This document shows, piece after piece, positions 39,596 through 46,265 of a DNA stretch of 46,265 nucleotides. The notes beneath the pieces are model-generated. The model made no database searches, was not told where the DNA came from, and saw nothing but the letters and a program-made list of their open reading frames with translations. Source of the stretch: Fen-999 sp964530115 (GTDB lineage: Bacteria > Pseudomonadota > Gammaproteobacteria > Burkholderiales > Rhodocyclaceae); NCBI GenBank assembly GCA_964530115.1, contig CAZGYD010000134.1, positions 1 through 46,265 of the forward strand. The letters run 5' to 3'. Made by a program: the position numbers and the translations under genes. The first letter of the stretch is position 1. Each line of letters begins with the position of its first letter.

Positions 39596-41193
39596 GTGCC
39601 GGCGAGTTCCCCAGTTCCACCAACGACCTGCAGCCCGCGTTCGTCACGGTGGCCGAGTGCCGCCAGTGGCTCGCGCAGACGCCATTGACGAACCCCGTCC
39701 AGGCGCTCGCGCATTTCCTGCGCCAGATCAACCTGCTGAACCGCCATCCGGTCGAAGCCGGCGAGCGGTTCGCCATTCTCGAAGCATTGCGCAAACCGCT
39801 CTTCCTCGTCCAGGAGGAGGCCGCGCGCCGCTTCATTGGCAAGCCGCTGCCGCTCACGCCCCCCGAACGCGCGGCGTATGACGAGGCGCAGGAAGTCTGG
39901 CAGGCCCTTGTCGCCGGCTACCGGCACTGCCTCGAGGCGGACCTTCCCGGGGGCACGCGGGCGATGCTCGTCGAACGCGCGCTCGCGGCGCTTTCGGCGA
40001 CGCAGTTCAACGCCTACCGTGCCGGCTTCGGGCCGCCGGCGGGCCACTGGCACTCGCTGCACAGCCTCTATCTCGCGGCCGAGCAGGCCGGCGTCGAGGA
40101 GGTGCCGGTCGACGATCCCCTGCTCATGGGCAGGGCGGCAACCTCGGTCAGGGGCGTCTGGGCCGAGGCGCTGCTCCTCCATGCCGCCGGCCCGCACGAA
40201 CTGCCGTTGCGTCACCTCGTCTGGGTGGCGCGCTGGGCACGACGCTGGGCGGCGAAGATCGCCGTCACGACCTCGCCACCACCTGCGGGCAAGGCAGTGC
40301 CGCTTTGCGTCGATCTCGCCTCGGCCGATCCGGCCGGTTACGGTCTCGCCGAACACGCCGACGGCCGCTGGCTCGACACCACCGAGCTCCGGCAAAGCCT
40401 GAAGCGGCGGCTCATCGGCCTCGAGGAAGGCCGCTCGCCGATCGAGATGCAGCTCGGCGACGACTGCTGGCAGCCGGCTTGCGGGCAGGTGCTCCGGCAC
40501 GTCTATCTGCGCTGGGCCAAGGGCGGTGCGCCGCGCCGCCACGAGCGCCAGACGGTCAATGGCGGCTGCGAGATCATCGCCGGTGTCGATGCGATCCATT
40601 ACTTCCTTTCTGGCCGCGTGCCGTTCCGCCAGCCCGGCTTCGCCGACGACGACGCCCTGCGCCGCGAGCGCGACGAGCTCGCCACGTTCGGCCGCGTGGC
40701 GCGGCCGAGGCTCGACAGTTACGCCGAAGAGCACGGCTACCGGATCGAGACATGGGAGGTCATCGACGAATCGCACGCCGGCGTGCTCGCCGCGCGCCCG
40801 CATGGCGCGGAAGGCGGCCGGATCGCCCAGGGCCAGCTCCTGGCCCTCCGGCCCCGGGATGCCCAGCATTTCCTGCTCGCCACGGTACGCTGGGGGCGGC
40901 TCGCAGAAGACGGCGGCCTGCAGGCCGGCATCCAGCTCCTGCCGGGCCGTCCGGAGCCGGTCGCCGCCTGCGCCGCCGACCTCGCGGCCCAACGCGAGCC
41001 GTATCGCCCGGCCTTCCTGCTTCCGGCGATCGCGGCGCTCGGTCAGGCGGCGACCGTCGTCCTGCCGCCCGGCACCTTCCGCGGCGGACGCGTCATCGAC
41101 ATCGCCGGCGGCTCCTTGTCGCGGATCCGGCTCATGCAACTCGTCGACCGGGGCCCGGACTTCGACCGCGCGAGCTTCGAACCGGCCCGCTGA
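39592..41193 (+). CDS. Conserved protein of unknown function, paralogue 1 (possible PilZ-like C-terminus)
   Basis: A 533-residue soluble protein without signal peptide or membrane helix. The N-terminal third is helical (ALAHFLRQINLLNRHPVEAGERFAILEALRK). The C-terminal 150 residues contain a beta-rich segment, ETWEVIDESHAGVLAARP, then GQLLALRPRDAQHFLLATVRW and GGLQAGIQLLPG. The D-x-S-x-x-G and following strands vaguely resemble PilZ barrels that bind cyclic di-GMP, but the arginine motif is not clear. It is a paralogue of the next gene and starts at GTG inside the HIT stop. Function unknown. Confidence 0.7.
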   Translation: MSAGEFPSSTNDLQPAFVTVAECRQWLAQTPLTNPVQALAHFLRQINLLNRHPVEAGERFAILEALRKPLFLVQEEAARRFIGKPLPLTPPERAAYDEAQEVWQALVAGYRHCLEADLPGGTRAMLVERALAALSATQFNAYRAGFGPPAGHWHSLHSLYLAAEQAGVEEVPVDDPLLMGRAATSVRGVWAEALLLHAAGPHELPLRHLVWVARWARRWAAKIAVTTSPPPAGKAVPLCVDLASADPAGYGLAEHADGRWLDTTELRQSLKRRLIGLEEGRSPIEMQLGDDCWQPACGQVLRHVYLRWAKGGAPRRHERQTVNGGCEIIAGVDAIHYFLSGRVPFRQPGFADDDALRRERDELATFGRVARPRLDSYAEEHGYRIETWEVIDESHAGVLAARPHGAEGGRIAQGQLLALRPRDAQHFLLATVRWGRLAEDGGLQAGIQLLPGRPEPVAACAADLAAQREPYRPAFLLPAIAALGQAATVVLPPGTFRGGRVIDIAGGSLSRIRLMQLVDRGPDFDRASFEPAR

Positions 41194-41199
41194 ACCCCG

Positions 41200-42816
41200 A
41201 TGAACGCGCTGCCGCCTTTCGACCCACGGGATGGCGTTCGTTGCCGGGAGATCATCGGGGCCTTGCCGCTCACCAACGTCCCCCTCGCGCACGACCTGCT
41301 GTTCCGCCTGTTGACAGCGATCGACGACACGCCGCCGCCTGCCGCGGAACACCTCGCGGTCCTCGAGGCCGCGCGCGAACCGCTGGCCGACCTGCAGCAG
41401 GTTCTCGCCACGCGCTATGCGACCAAACCGCTGCCCTCTTCGCCCGCCGAGGCCGAAGCCTTCGCGCGGACGCTCGCCTTCTGGCAGCTCATGGCCAGGA
41501 GCCATGCCCGGGTCGCGCGGCAGGGCGCCGCGGATGCCGATGTCCAGGACCGTCTACCTCTCGTCCACCAGCGCTGCATCCATTACGCCGGCGAAGCCGT
41601 CATCGAGCATTTCCGCGCCCGCCGGCCGGTTCCGCCCGGCGCCTGGAGCGATCTCCACGAGCGCTATGCGGCGGCCGAAGCGCTCGGCATCACCGACGAG
41701 CGGGTAGTCGGCACGAACGCCGGCGAGCGGACGAGCTGCCGTGAAACCTATGCCGCCGTGCTGCTCGCGGCGCTCGCGAACCCCTACGGCCGCACGGCAC
41801 GCGAACTCGCCTGTCTGCTGCGCTGGAGCCGCTCCCTCGCCGCCCTGACCACGGTGAGGGTGCCGGACGCCGATGCCGGCGGTCGCGGCTACGGCATCGA
41901 TCTCTCGCTCGACCGCGGGCCGCTGCCCGTAGACCTGCTGTCCTCGACACCCACCGCGCGGCTCTTCGACACCTCGCGGCTCGGTGCGGAGATCCAGCGA
42001 CTCCTCGCCCGGCTCAAGGCCGGCGAGCGTCCCGCCGACCTCGGCCTCGGCGAAGACTGTGCCGCGGCCCAGGCCGGCCGGTTGCTGGTGCAGCTCTACC
42101 GGCCCTGGTGCCTCGCGGCGATGCCGCGGCGCTTCGAACGCCATCGCGCCGGCGGCACGCTCGCCGTCGTCCATGGTCCGGAGGCCATCTACTTCCACGT
42201 CTGCGGCTGGGAATTCATCCAGCCAGAGCACACGCGCAGCTACTCGCGCACCGATGTCGAGCGGCTCTGGATGCAGCGCCACCAGCTCGACCCAACGACG
42301 CCGCTCAGGCTGCGCACGGCGGCGCTCGAGCATGCGCACGATCTCTGGGAGATCCAGGACGAATCCTTGAACGGCTTCCGGCTGACGCGCAACGCGGCCG
42401 GTCCGCGTATCGAGCACGGGCAGCTGCTCGCGCTGCGGCCGCCCGGACGGGAACACTTCGTCCTCGGCCGGATCACTTGGCTCGCACAGGAGGCCGATGG
42501 CCGGCTGGAAGCCGGGATCCATGTCTTTCCGGGGCCCGTCGCCGGCGTGGCGGTCCGCCAGACGGGCGTGGCCGTGACGCCGGCCGACCCCTATGTGCCG
42601 GGTTATTTCCTGCCCGCCGTGCCGGCACTGAAGGAAGGCGTGTCCATGGTGCTGCCGCCCGGCTGGTTCAGTCCGGGCCGCATCATCGAGATCTTCACCG
42701 ACCGCCCGGTCCATGCCCGGCTCGTCGAGGTGCTCGCACGCGGCCCGAACTTCGAGCGCTGCACCTTCACGCTGGCCGATCCTTCGCCACCCGCCGCGGC
42801 GGCAGCACCGCGGTGA
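41200..42816 (+). CDS. Conserved protein of unknown function, paralogue 2 (possible PilZ-like C-terminus)
   Basis: A 538-residue soluble protein, 6 bp after its paralogue and collinear with it: helical N-terminus (PLTNVPLAHDLLFRLLTAID, AAEHLAVLEAAREPLADLQQ), then DLWEIQDESLNGFRLTRN, GQLLALRPPGREHFVLGRITW and GRLEAGIHVFPG matching the C-terminal region of the first protein. The tail is Pro/Ala-rich. The last 50 bp overlap the end of the convergent phoR. Tandem retention of two diverged copies suggests a heteromeric pair. Confidence 0.7.
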   Translation: MNALPPFDPRDGVRCREIIGALPLTNVPLAHDLLFRLLTAIDDTPPPAAEHLAVLEAAREPLADLQQVLATRYATKPLPSSPAEAEAFARTLAFWQLMARSHARVARQGAADADVQDRLPLVHQRCIHYAGEAVIEHFRARRPVPPGAWSDLHERYAAAEALGITDERVVGTNAGERTSCRETYAAVLLAALANPYGRTARELACLLRWSRSLAALTTVRVPDADAGGRGYGIDLSLDRGPLPVDLLSSTPTARLFDTSRLGAEIQRLLARLKAGERPADLGLGEDCAAAQAGRLLVQLYRPWCLAAMPRRFERHRAGGTLAVVHGPEAIYFHVCGWEFIQPEHTRSYSRTDVERLWMQRHQLDPTTPLRLRTAALEHAHDLWEIQDESLNGFRLTRNAAGPRIEHGQLLALRPPGREHFVLGRITWLAQEADGRLEAGIHVFPGPVAGVAVRQTGVAVTPADPYVPGYFLPAVPALKEGVSMVLPPGWFSPGRIIEIFTDRPVHARLVEVLARGPNFERCTFTLADPSPPAAAAAPR

Positions 42817-44008
42817 ACCGGCTGCCCCTGCCGGGCGTGCTCTCGATTTCGAGCCGGCCGCCGTGGCGCTCGAGGACGTGCTTGACGATCGCGAGGCCAA
42901 GCCCCGTGCCGCCCATCTCCCGAGAGCGGCCCCGATCCACCCGGTAGAACCGCTCGGTGAGGCGCGGCAGGTGCTGCGGCTCGATGCCGATGCCGGTGTC
43001 GCTGACCGCGAAGGCCGCGCCGCCATCCTCGCAGGCGCGCCACCAGAGGTCGATGCGGCCGCCGACCGGCGTATAGCGCACGGCGTTCGACGCCAGGTTG
43101 CCGAAGGCGCTGCGCAGCTCGCGCGGATTGCCGCGAACGGACGCCGGCCCCTCGTTCCTGAGGGTGATTTCGTGGCGGCCGGCCGAGAGCACCAGGGCTT
43201 CCTCCTTCACGTCGGCGAGCAGCGGCACGACATCGATGGCTTCGTCCGCCGGCGGGGCATCGGTTTCCAGCGCGGAGAGGGTCAGCAGGTCATCGACGAG
43301 CCGGCGCATCCGCTCGGCCTGCTCGCTGGCGAGCGCCAGATAGTGGTGGATCTCGTCTTCCGAAAGGTCCCGCCAGCCCTCGGAGAGGGTGTCGAGGAAG
43401 CCGGAGACGACGGTCAGCGGCGTCTTCAGCTCGTGGGAGACGTTGGCGACGAAATCGCGGCGCATCGTCTCCAGGCGTTCCATCTGCGTGACGTCGCGCA
43501 TGAGCAGCATCGTCCGCCCCTCGCTGAATGGCACGGCCTGCGCCTGCAGGACGAGGCCGGGCCGCCGGATCGTCCTGAAGGTGAGCGGCCGGCCGTATTC
43601 GCCATTCTGCAGATAGCCGACGAAATCGGGCTCGCGGATCAGGTTGAGCACCGGGGCGCCCGCGTCGCGGCTGCCATCCAGGCCGAGCAGTTGCTCGGCG
43701 TGGCCGTTCAGCCACTCGATGACGAACTTGTCGCCGAGGATGACCACGCCGTCGGGCATGGCCTGGGCGGCCTGGCGGAAGCGCTCGAGCGCCTCGTAGA
43801 GCTGCTCGCGTTGCTCCGCGGCCGTACGGGAACGCTTGTGGAGCGCGGCGAAGGCGTCGCCCCAGCGTCCCGAGGCATCGGGCACGGGCGTGCCGAGCGG
43901 TTCGCTGGCCCAGCGGATCAGCCGACCCAGCTGGATGCGGTTGCGGATGGCGACCGCGACGGCGATCGCCGCGATGACGCCGAAGATCCAGGGCCAGGAA
44001 CCGGTCAA
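42767..44008 (-). CDS. phoR: Phosphate regulon sensor histidine kinase PhoR
   Basis: A 413-residue inner-membrane kinase. One N-terminal helix (FGVIAAIAVAVAI), a PAS domain (about 78-178, MPDGVVILGDKFVIEWLN), HisKA with the phosphorylated His192 in FVANVSHELKTPLTVVSG, and HATPase with NLASNAVRYTP, SDTGIGI and GGTGLGLAIVKHVL. It responds to phosphate limitation through the Pst/PhoU system and phosphorylates PhoB. The start is an unusual TTG overlapping the phoB stop (TTGA), which would keep its level below that of PhoB. The 3' end overlaps a convergent gene by 50 bp. Confidence 0.92.
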   Translation of the reverse strand: MTGSWPWIFGVIAAIAVAVAIRNRIQLGRLIRWASEPLGTPVPDASGRWGDAFAALHKRSRTAAEQREQLYEALERFRQAAQAMPDGVVILGDKFVIEWLNGHAEQLLGLDGSRDAGAPVLNLIREPDFVGYLQNGEYGRPLTFRTIRRPGLVLQAQAVPFSEGRTMLLMRDVTQMERLETMRRDFVANVSHELKTPLTVVSGFLDTLSEGWRDLSEDEIHHYLALASEQAERMRRLVDDLLTLSALETDAPPADEAIDVVPLLADVKEEALVLSAGRHEITLRNEGPASVRGNPRELRSAFGNLASNAVRYTPVGGRIDLWWRACEDGGAAFAVSDTGIGIEPQHLPRLTERFYRVDRGRSREMGGTGLGLAIVKHVLERHGGRLEIESTPGRGSRFTAVLPPRRVAKDRPA

Positions 44009-44697
44009 GCCTCCTCCGCCGAGAAGCGGTAGCCGCTGCCGCGCACGGTCTGGATCAGCCGGTCGAGGCCCGAGGGTTCCAGCGCCGCGCGCAGGCGCCG
44101 TACATGGACATCGACGGTGCGTTCCTCGACGAAGACGTGGTCGCCCCAGACCTGGTCGAGGAGCTGGCTGCGGCCATGCACGCGCTCCGGATGGGTGATC
44201 AGGAAGTGCAGCAGGCGGAACTCGGTCGGGCCGAGCGAGACGGGCCGGCCGTGGGCGGTGACGCGATGGCTGACCGGGTCGACGCGCAGCCCGCCCAGCT
44301 CGACGGCATCGTCGGTCGCCTCGGGCGCCCGGCGGCGCAGCACGGCCTGGATGCGCGCCAGAAGCTCGCGCGGGCCGAAGGGCTTGGTCACGTAATCGTC
44401 GGCGCCGGTTTCCAGGCCCTGGACCTTGTCGCGCTCTTCGCCGCGGGCGGTGAGCATGATGATCGGCACCTGCCTGGTCCGCGCATCGGCGCGCAGGCGC
44501 CGCGCAAGTTCGAGGCCGCTGATGCCGGGCAGCATCCAGTCGAGCAGGATCAGGTCCGGCAGCGCCTCCCTGATCTGGCGCTGGGCCGATTCGGCATCGA
44601 GGGCCGTGACGACTTCGTGGCCGGCGCGGCGCAGGTTGACGGCGATCAGCGTCTGGATCGCGGGTTCGTCTTCGACAACGAGGATTCTGGCAGCCAT
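44005..44697 (-). CDS. phoB: Phosphate regulon response regulator PhoB
   Basis: A 230-residue OmpR-type regulator. The receiver domain has acidic residues D10/E11, phosphorylation site Asp53 in LILLDWMLPGISG, and the T/K pair in MLTARGEE and DDYVTKPFGPREL. The C-terminal winged helix has LGPTEFRLLHFLITHPERVH, RTVDVHVRRLR and TVRGSGYRFS. It activates genes with Pho boxes under phosphate starvation; a Pho box lies upstream of its own start, suggesting autoregulation. ATG 44697 begins the canonical ARILVVEDE; the frame extends upstream across the Pho box but that part is not coding. Confidence 0.95.
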   Translation of the reverse strand: MAARILVVEDEPAIQTLIAVNLRRAGHEVVTALDAESAQRQIREALPDLILLDWMLPGISGLELARRLRADARTRQVPIIMLTARGEERDKVQGLETGADDYVTKPFGPRELLARIQAVLRRRAPEATDDAVELGGLRVDPVSHRVTAHGRPVSLGPTEFRLLHFLITHPERVHGRSQLLDQVWGDHVFVEERTVDVHVRRLRAALEPSGLDRLIQTVRGSGYRFSAEEA

Positions 44698-44745
44698 GGG
44701 CCTATTAGGAATGAATGGAACCGCCCGCGAGTCTATTGCCGTGGA

Positions 44746-44763
44746 ATGACGGAATTGTGACAG
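44746..44763 (-). promoter_or_regulatory. Pho box upstream of phoB
   Basis: On the minus strand CTGTCAC-AATT-CCGTCAT: two 7-bp repeats with an AT-rich 4-bp spacer, matching 12 of 14 positions of the CTGTCAT direct-repeat consensus and the 11-bp period bound by PhoB dimers. It ends 49 bp before the phoB ATG. Confidence 0.7.
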
Positions 44764-44786
44764 CCGCCCGTGCCTGACGCCTGCGC

Positions 44787-44792
44787 TATGAT
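44787..44792 (+). promoter_or_regulatory. Candidate -10 box for DUF971 gene
   Basis: TATGAT, 36 nt before ATG 44829, in the divergent region shared with phoB. No clear -35 at the right distance. Confidence 0.35.
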
Positions 44793-44828
44793 AGTCGCCC
44801 CCGACAGATCGTAGACGGCACACCCACC

Positions 44829-45263
44829 ATGGCAGGTCTCGACAAACACACGCCCATTCCGACCGAGATCAAGCTGCACAAGCAGTCGAAACTGCTGGAA
44901 GTCAGCTTCACGGACGGCAACACCTTTAAGCTACCCTTCGAATATCTGCGCGTCTATTCACCCTCCGCGGAAGTGCGCGGTCACGGCCCCGGCCAGGAAA
45001 CGCTGCAGACCGGCAAGCGTAACGTCGACATCACGGCGGTCGAGCCCGTAGGCAACTACGCGATCAAGCCGACCTTCTCGGACGGCCACGACACCGGCAT
45101 CTATTCGTGGGATCTCCTCTACGATCTCGGCCTCAACTACGAGTCGTACTGGCAGGCGTACCTGATCCGTCTCGAAGCCGCCGGCGCGAGCCGCGACGTC
45201 GATTCCTCGACGAAGCCGCCGAAGTCCGCCTGCGGCAGCGGCGGCTCTTGCGGCAGCCATTGA
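44829..45263 (+). CDS. DUF971 family protein
   Basis: A 144-residue small protein with the gamma-butyrobetaine-hydroxylase-like N-terminal fold. IPTEIKLHKQSKLLEVSFTDG, LPFEYLRVYSPSAEVRGHGPG and AIKPTFSDGHDTGIYSWDLLYD are the family blocks. The C-terminus ends CGSGGSCGSH, a flexible Cys/His tail that could bind metal. DUF971 proteins have been linked to Fe-S or iron handling, which is not proven here. It lies 18 bp upstream of ubiE, an arrangement common in betaproteobacteria. Confidence 0.88.
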   Translation: MAGLDKHTPIPTEIKLHKQSKLLEVSFTDGNTFKLPFEYLRVYSPSAEVRGHGPGQETLQTGKRNVDITAVEPVGNYAIKPTFSDGHDTGIYSWDLLYDLGLNYESYWQAYLIRLEAAGASRDVDSSTKPPKSACGSGGSCGSH

Positions 45264-45281
45264 CCGGGGCGGCCGGCTGTC

Positions 45282-46013
45282 ATGGCGGACACGCATTTCG
45301 GCTTCGAGACCGTCGAGGAAAAGGAAAAGGCGCAGCGCGTGCGCGGCGTCTTCTCTTCGGTCGCCAACAAGTACGACCTGATGAACGACCTGATGTCGGC
45401 GGGGCTCCACCGGCTCTGGAAGGCCTTCACCATCCAGGTCTCTGGCGCGCGCAGCGGCGACCGCGTGCTCGACGTCGCCGGAGGCACGGGCGATCTCGCC
45501 TCGGCCTTCGCCCGCCGCGTCGGACCGACCGGCGAAGTCTGGCTCACCGACATCAACAACGCGATGCTCACGCGCGGCCGCGACCGGCTGCTCGACGAGG
45601 GCATCATCACCCCGATCGCCCAGTGCGACGCCGAGAAGCTGCCGTTCCCGGACGGCCACTTCGACATCGTCACGGTCGCCTTCGGCCTGCGCAACATGAC
45701 GCACAAGGAGATCGCGCTCGCCGAAATGCGCCGCGTGCTGCGCACCGGCGGCCGTCTGCTGGTGCTCGAGTTCTCTAGGGTCTGGGAGCCGCTCGCGCCT
45801 TTCTACGACCTCTACTCGTTCAAGGTGCTGCCCTGGCTCGGCGAGAAGATCGTCGGCGATGCCGACAGCTACCGCTACCTCGCGGAGTCGATCCGCATGC
45901 ACCCCGACCAGGAAACGCTGAAAGCGATGATGGAACACGCGGGGCTGGAAAAGGTCGAATATTTTAATTTGACGGCCGGGGTCGTCGCCCTGCACCGCGG
46001 CTACAAGATCTGA
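45282..46013 (+). CDS. ubiE: Ubiquinone/menaquinone biosynthesis methyltransferase UbiE
   Basis: A 243-residue SAM-dependent C-methyltransferase acting on the demethylated quinone ring in ubiquinone and menaquinone synthesis. VFSSVANKYDLMNDLMSAGLHRLWK, the SAM site VLDVAGGTGDLA, VTVAFGLRNMTHKEIAL and the C-terminal VALHRGYKI are diagnostic. Length is typical. It stands between DUF971 and a Tim44-like gene, as in other betaproteobacteria where ubiJ and ubiB usually follow. Confidence 0.95.
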   Translation: MADTHFGFETVEEKEKAQRVRGVFSSVANKYDLMNDLMSAGLHRLWKAFTIQVSGARSGDRVLDVAGGTGDLASAFARRVGPTGEVWLTDINNAMLTRGRDRLLDEGIITPIAQCDAEKLPFPDGHFDIVTVAFGLRNMTHKEIALAEMRRVLRTGGRLLVLEFSRVWEPLAPFYDLYSFKVLPWLGEKIVGDADSYRYLAESIRMHPDQETLKAMMEHAGLEKVEYFNLTAGVVALHRGYKI

Positions 46014-46049
46014 TCGGGCCTCGTGCCCCTTTGCAACGGAGGAAGACGC

Positions 46050-46265
46050 ATGAAAAGGTTCGCGCTCGCGCTGTTCGCCGCTTTCATCGGCATCGGCCTG
46101 TCGATCCAGGACGCCGAGGCCAAGCGGCTGGGCGGCAGCCGTTCTTTCGGCATGCAGCGCAACACCGCGCCGGTGCAAAACGCCGCGCCGGCCCCTACCG
46201 CACCCGCCAGCACTGCCGCACCGGCGGCCGCGCCGGCAAAGCCGGCCACTGCACCGACGGCAGCC
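46050..46265 (+). CDS. Tim44-like domain protein (N-terminal part, runs off window)
   Basis: The first 72 codons, cut by the window end. A signal peptide or membrane anchor (FALALFAAFIGIGLSIQDAEA) is followed by KRLGGSRSFGMQRNTAP and a long Ala/Pro-rich linker. The FGMQR segment after the signal is typical of bacterial Tim44-like proteins, whose globular domain would lie beyond the window. Shine-Dalgarno GGAGGA 7 nt before ATG 46050 supports the start. The position after ubiE agrees with the usual gene order. Confidence 0.7.
   Translation, partial: MKRFALALFAAFIGIGLSIQDAEAKRLGGSRSFGMQRNTAPVQNAAPAPTAPASTAAPAAAPAKPATAPTAA

Noticed and set aside
1..46265. tRNA, rRNA, prophage or insertion-sequence transposase genes
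   Set aside because: No T-loop-like GGTTCGAATCC pattern, no rRNA-like stretch and no integrase or transposase motif was found in either strand.

Overview
The window is about 46 kb of very GC-rich DNA with tightly packed genes, many overlapping by 1-4 bases (ATGA, GTGA, TTGA). Gene content points to a betaproteobacterium, most like Rhodocyclales or Nitrosomonadales. The clues are the metXW pair, the proteobacterial-type gshA, a permease-less EIIA(Man)-HPr-EI phosphorelay, a very large DUF3683-type FAD/Fe-S oxidoreductase, and a DUF971-ubiE-Tim44-like order beside phoBR. This placement is inference; no rRNA or tRNA gene is visible.

Layout. 1-559: 3' part of gshA, entered through a near-perfect 158-bp palindrome that looks like a contig-end artefact. 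604-5180: CsgG-like lipoprotein, a repeat-filled gap, then apbE and the PTS genes. 5229-11956: metXW (+), an NDUFA9-like epimerase and slt (-), fau (+) and ilvA (-). 12009-30001: a long same-strand block comprising a YqaA-like membrane protein, a tandem-domain USP, a KefB/C-type antiporter, a second USP, a Na/Pi cotransporter, DUF502, tamA, tamB and an eight-gene Mrp/Mbh-type cation/proton antiporter operon. A type II toxin-antitoxin pair sits inside that operon. 30133-39137: PPK2, MATE exporter (-), the 1285-residue oxidoreductase, a small membrane protein, a PlsC-like acyltransferase (-), an unknown (-), YjbQ and an orphan NosD-like protein. 39158-46265: a HIT protein, two large paralogous unknown proteins, phoBR (-) with a Pho box, DUF971, ubiE and the start of a Tim44-like gene.

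The most unusual signal is a modular dispersed repeat. It occurs as a 24-bp short form (four copies) and as a 96-bp long form (two copies), the latter being the 24-bp ends around a 72-bp hairpin module; a 185-bp expanded copy also occurs. All standard copies are multiples of three. Four lie inside genes without breaking the frame: 32 codons in the YqaA-like gene, 8 codons each in the HIT, MATE and DUF3683 genes. Two of these are read in the same phase and give matching peptide ends (RN...SAVVTR). It behaves like an in-frame, protein-tolerated palindromic element, comparable in concept to Rickettsia palindromic elements. A second repeat family fills two gaps in the antiporter operon and appears to supply ribosome-binding sites.

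Functionally the centre of the window is ion and envelope homeostasis (K+/H+ and Na+/H+ exchange, phosphate import, TamAB envelope assembly, USPs), with phosphate and polyphosphate genes (nptA-like, PPK2, phoBR) in the same neighbourhood. Several genes share a -10-like hexamer 6-7 nt before the ATG, suggesting leaderless transcripts.
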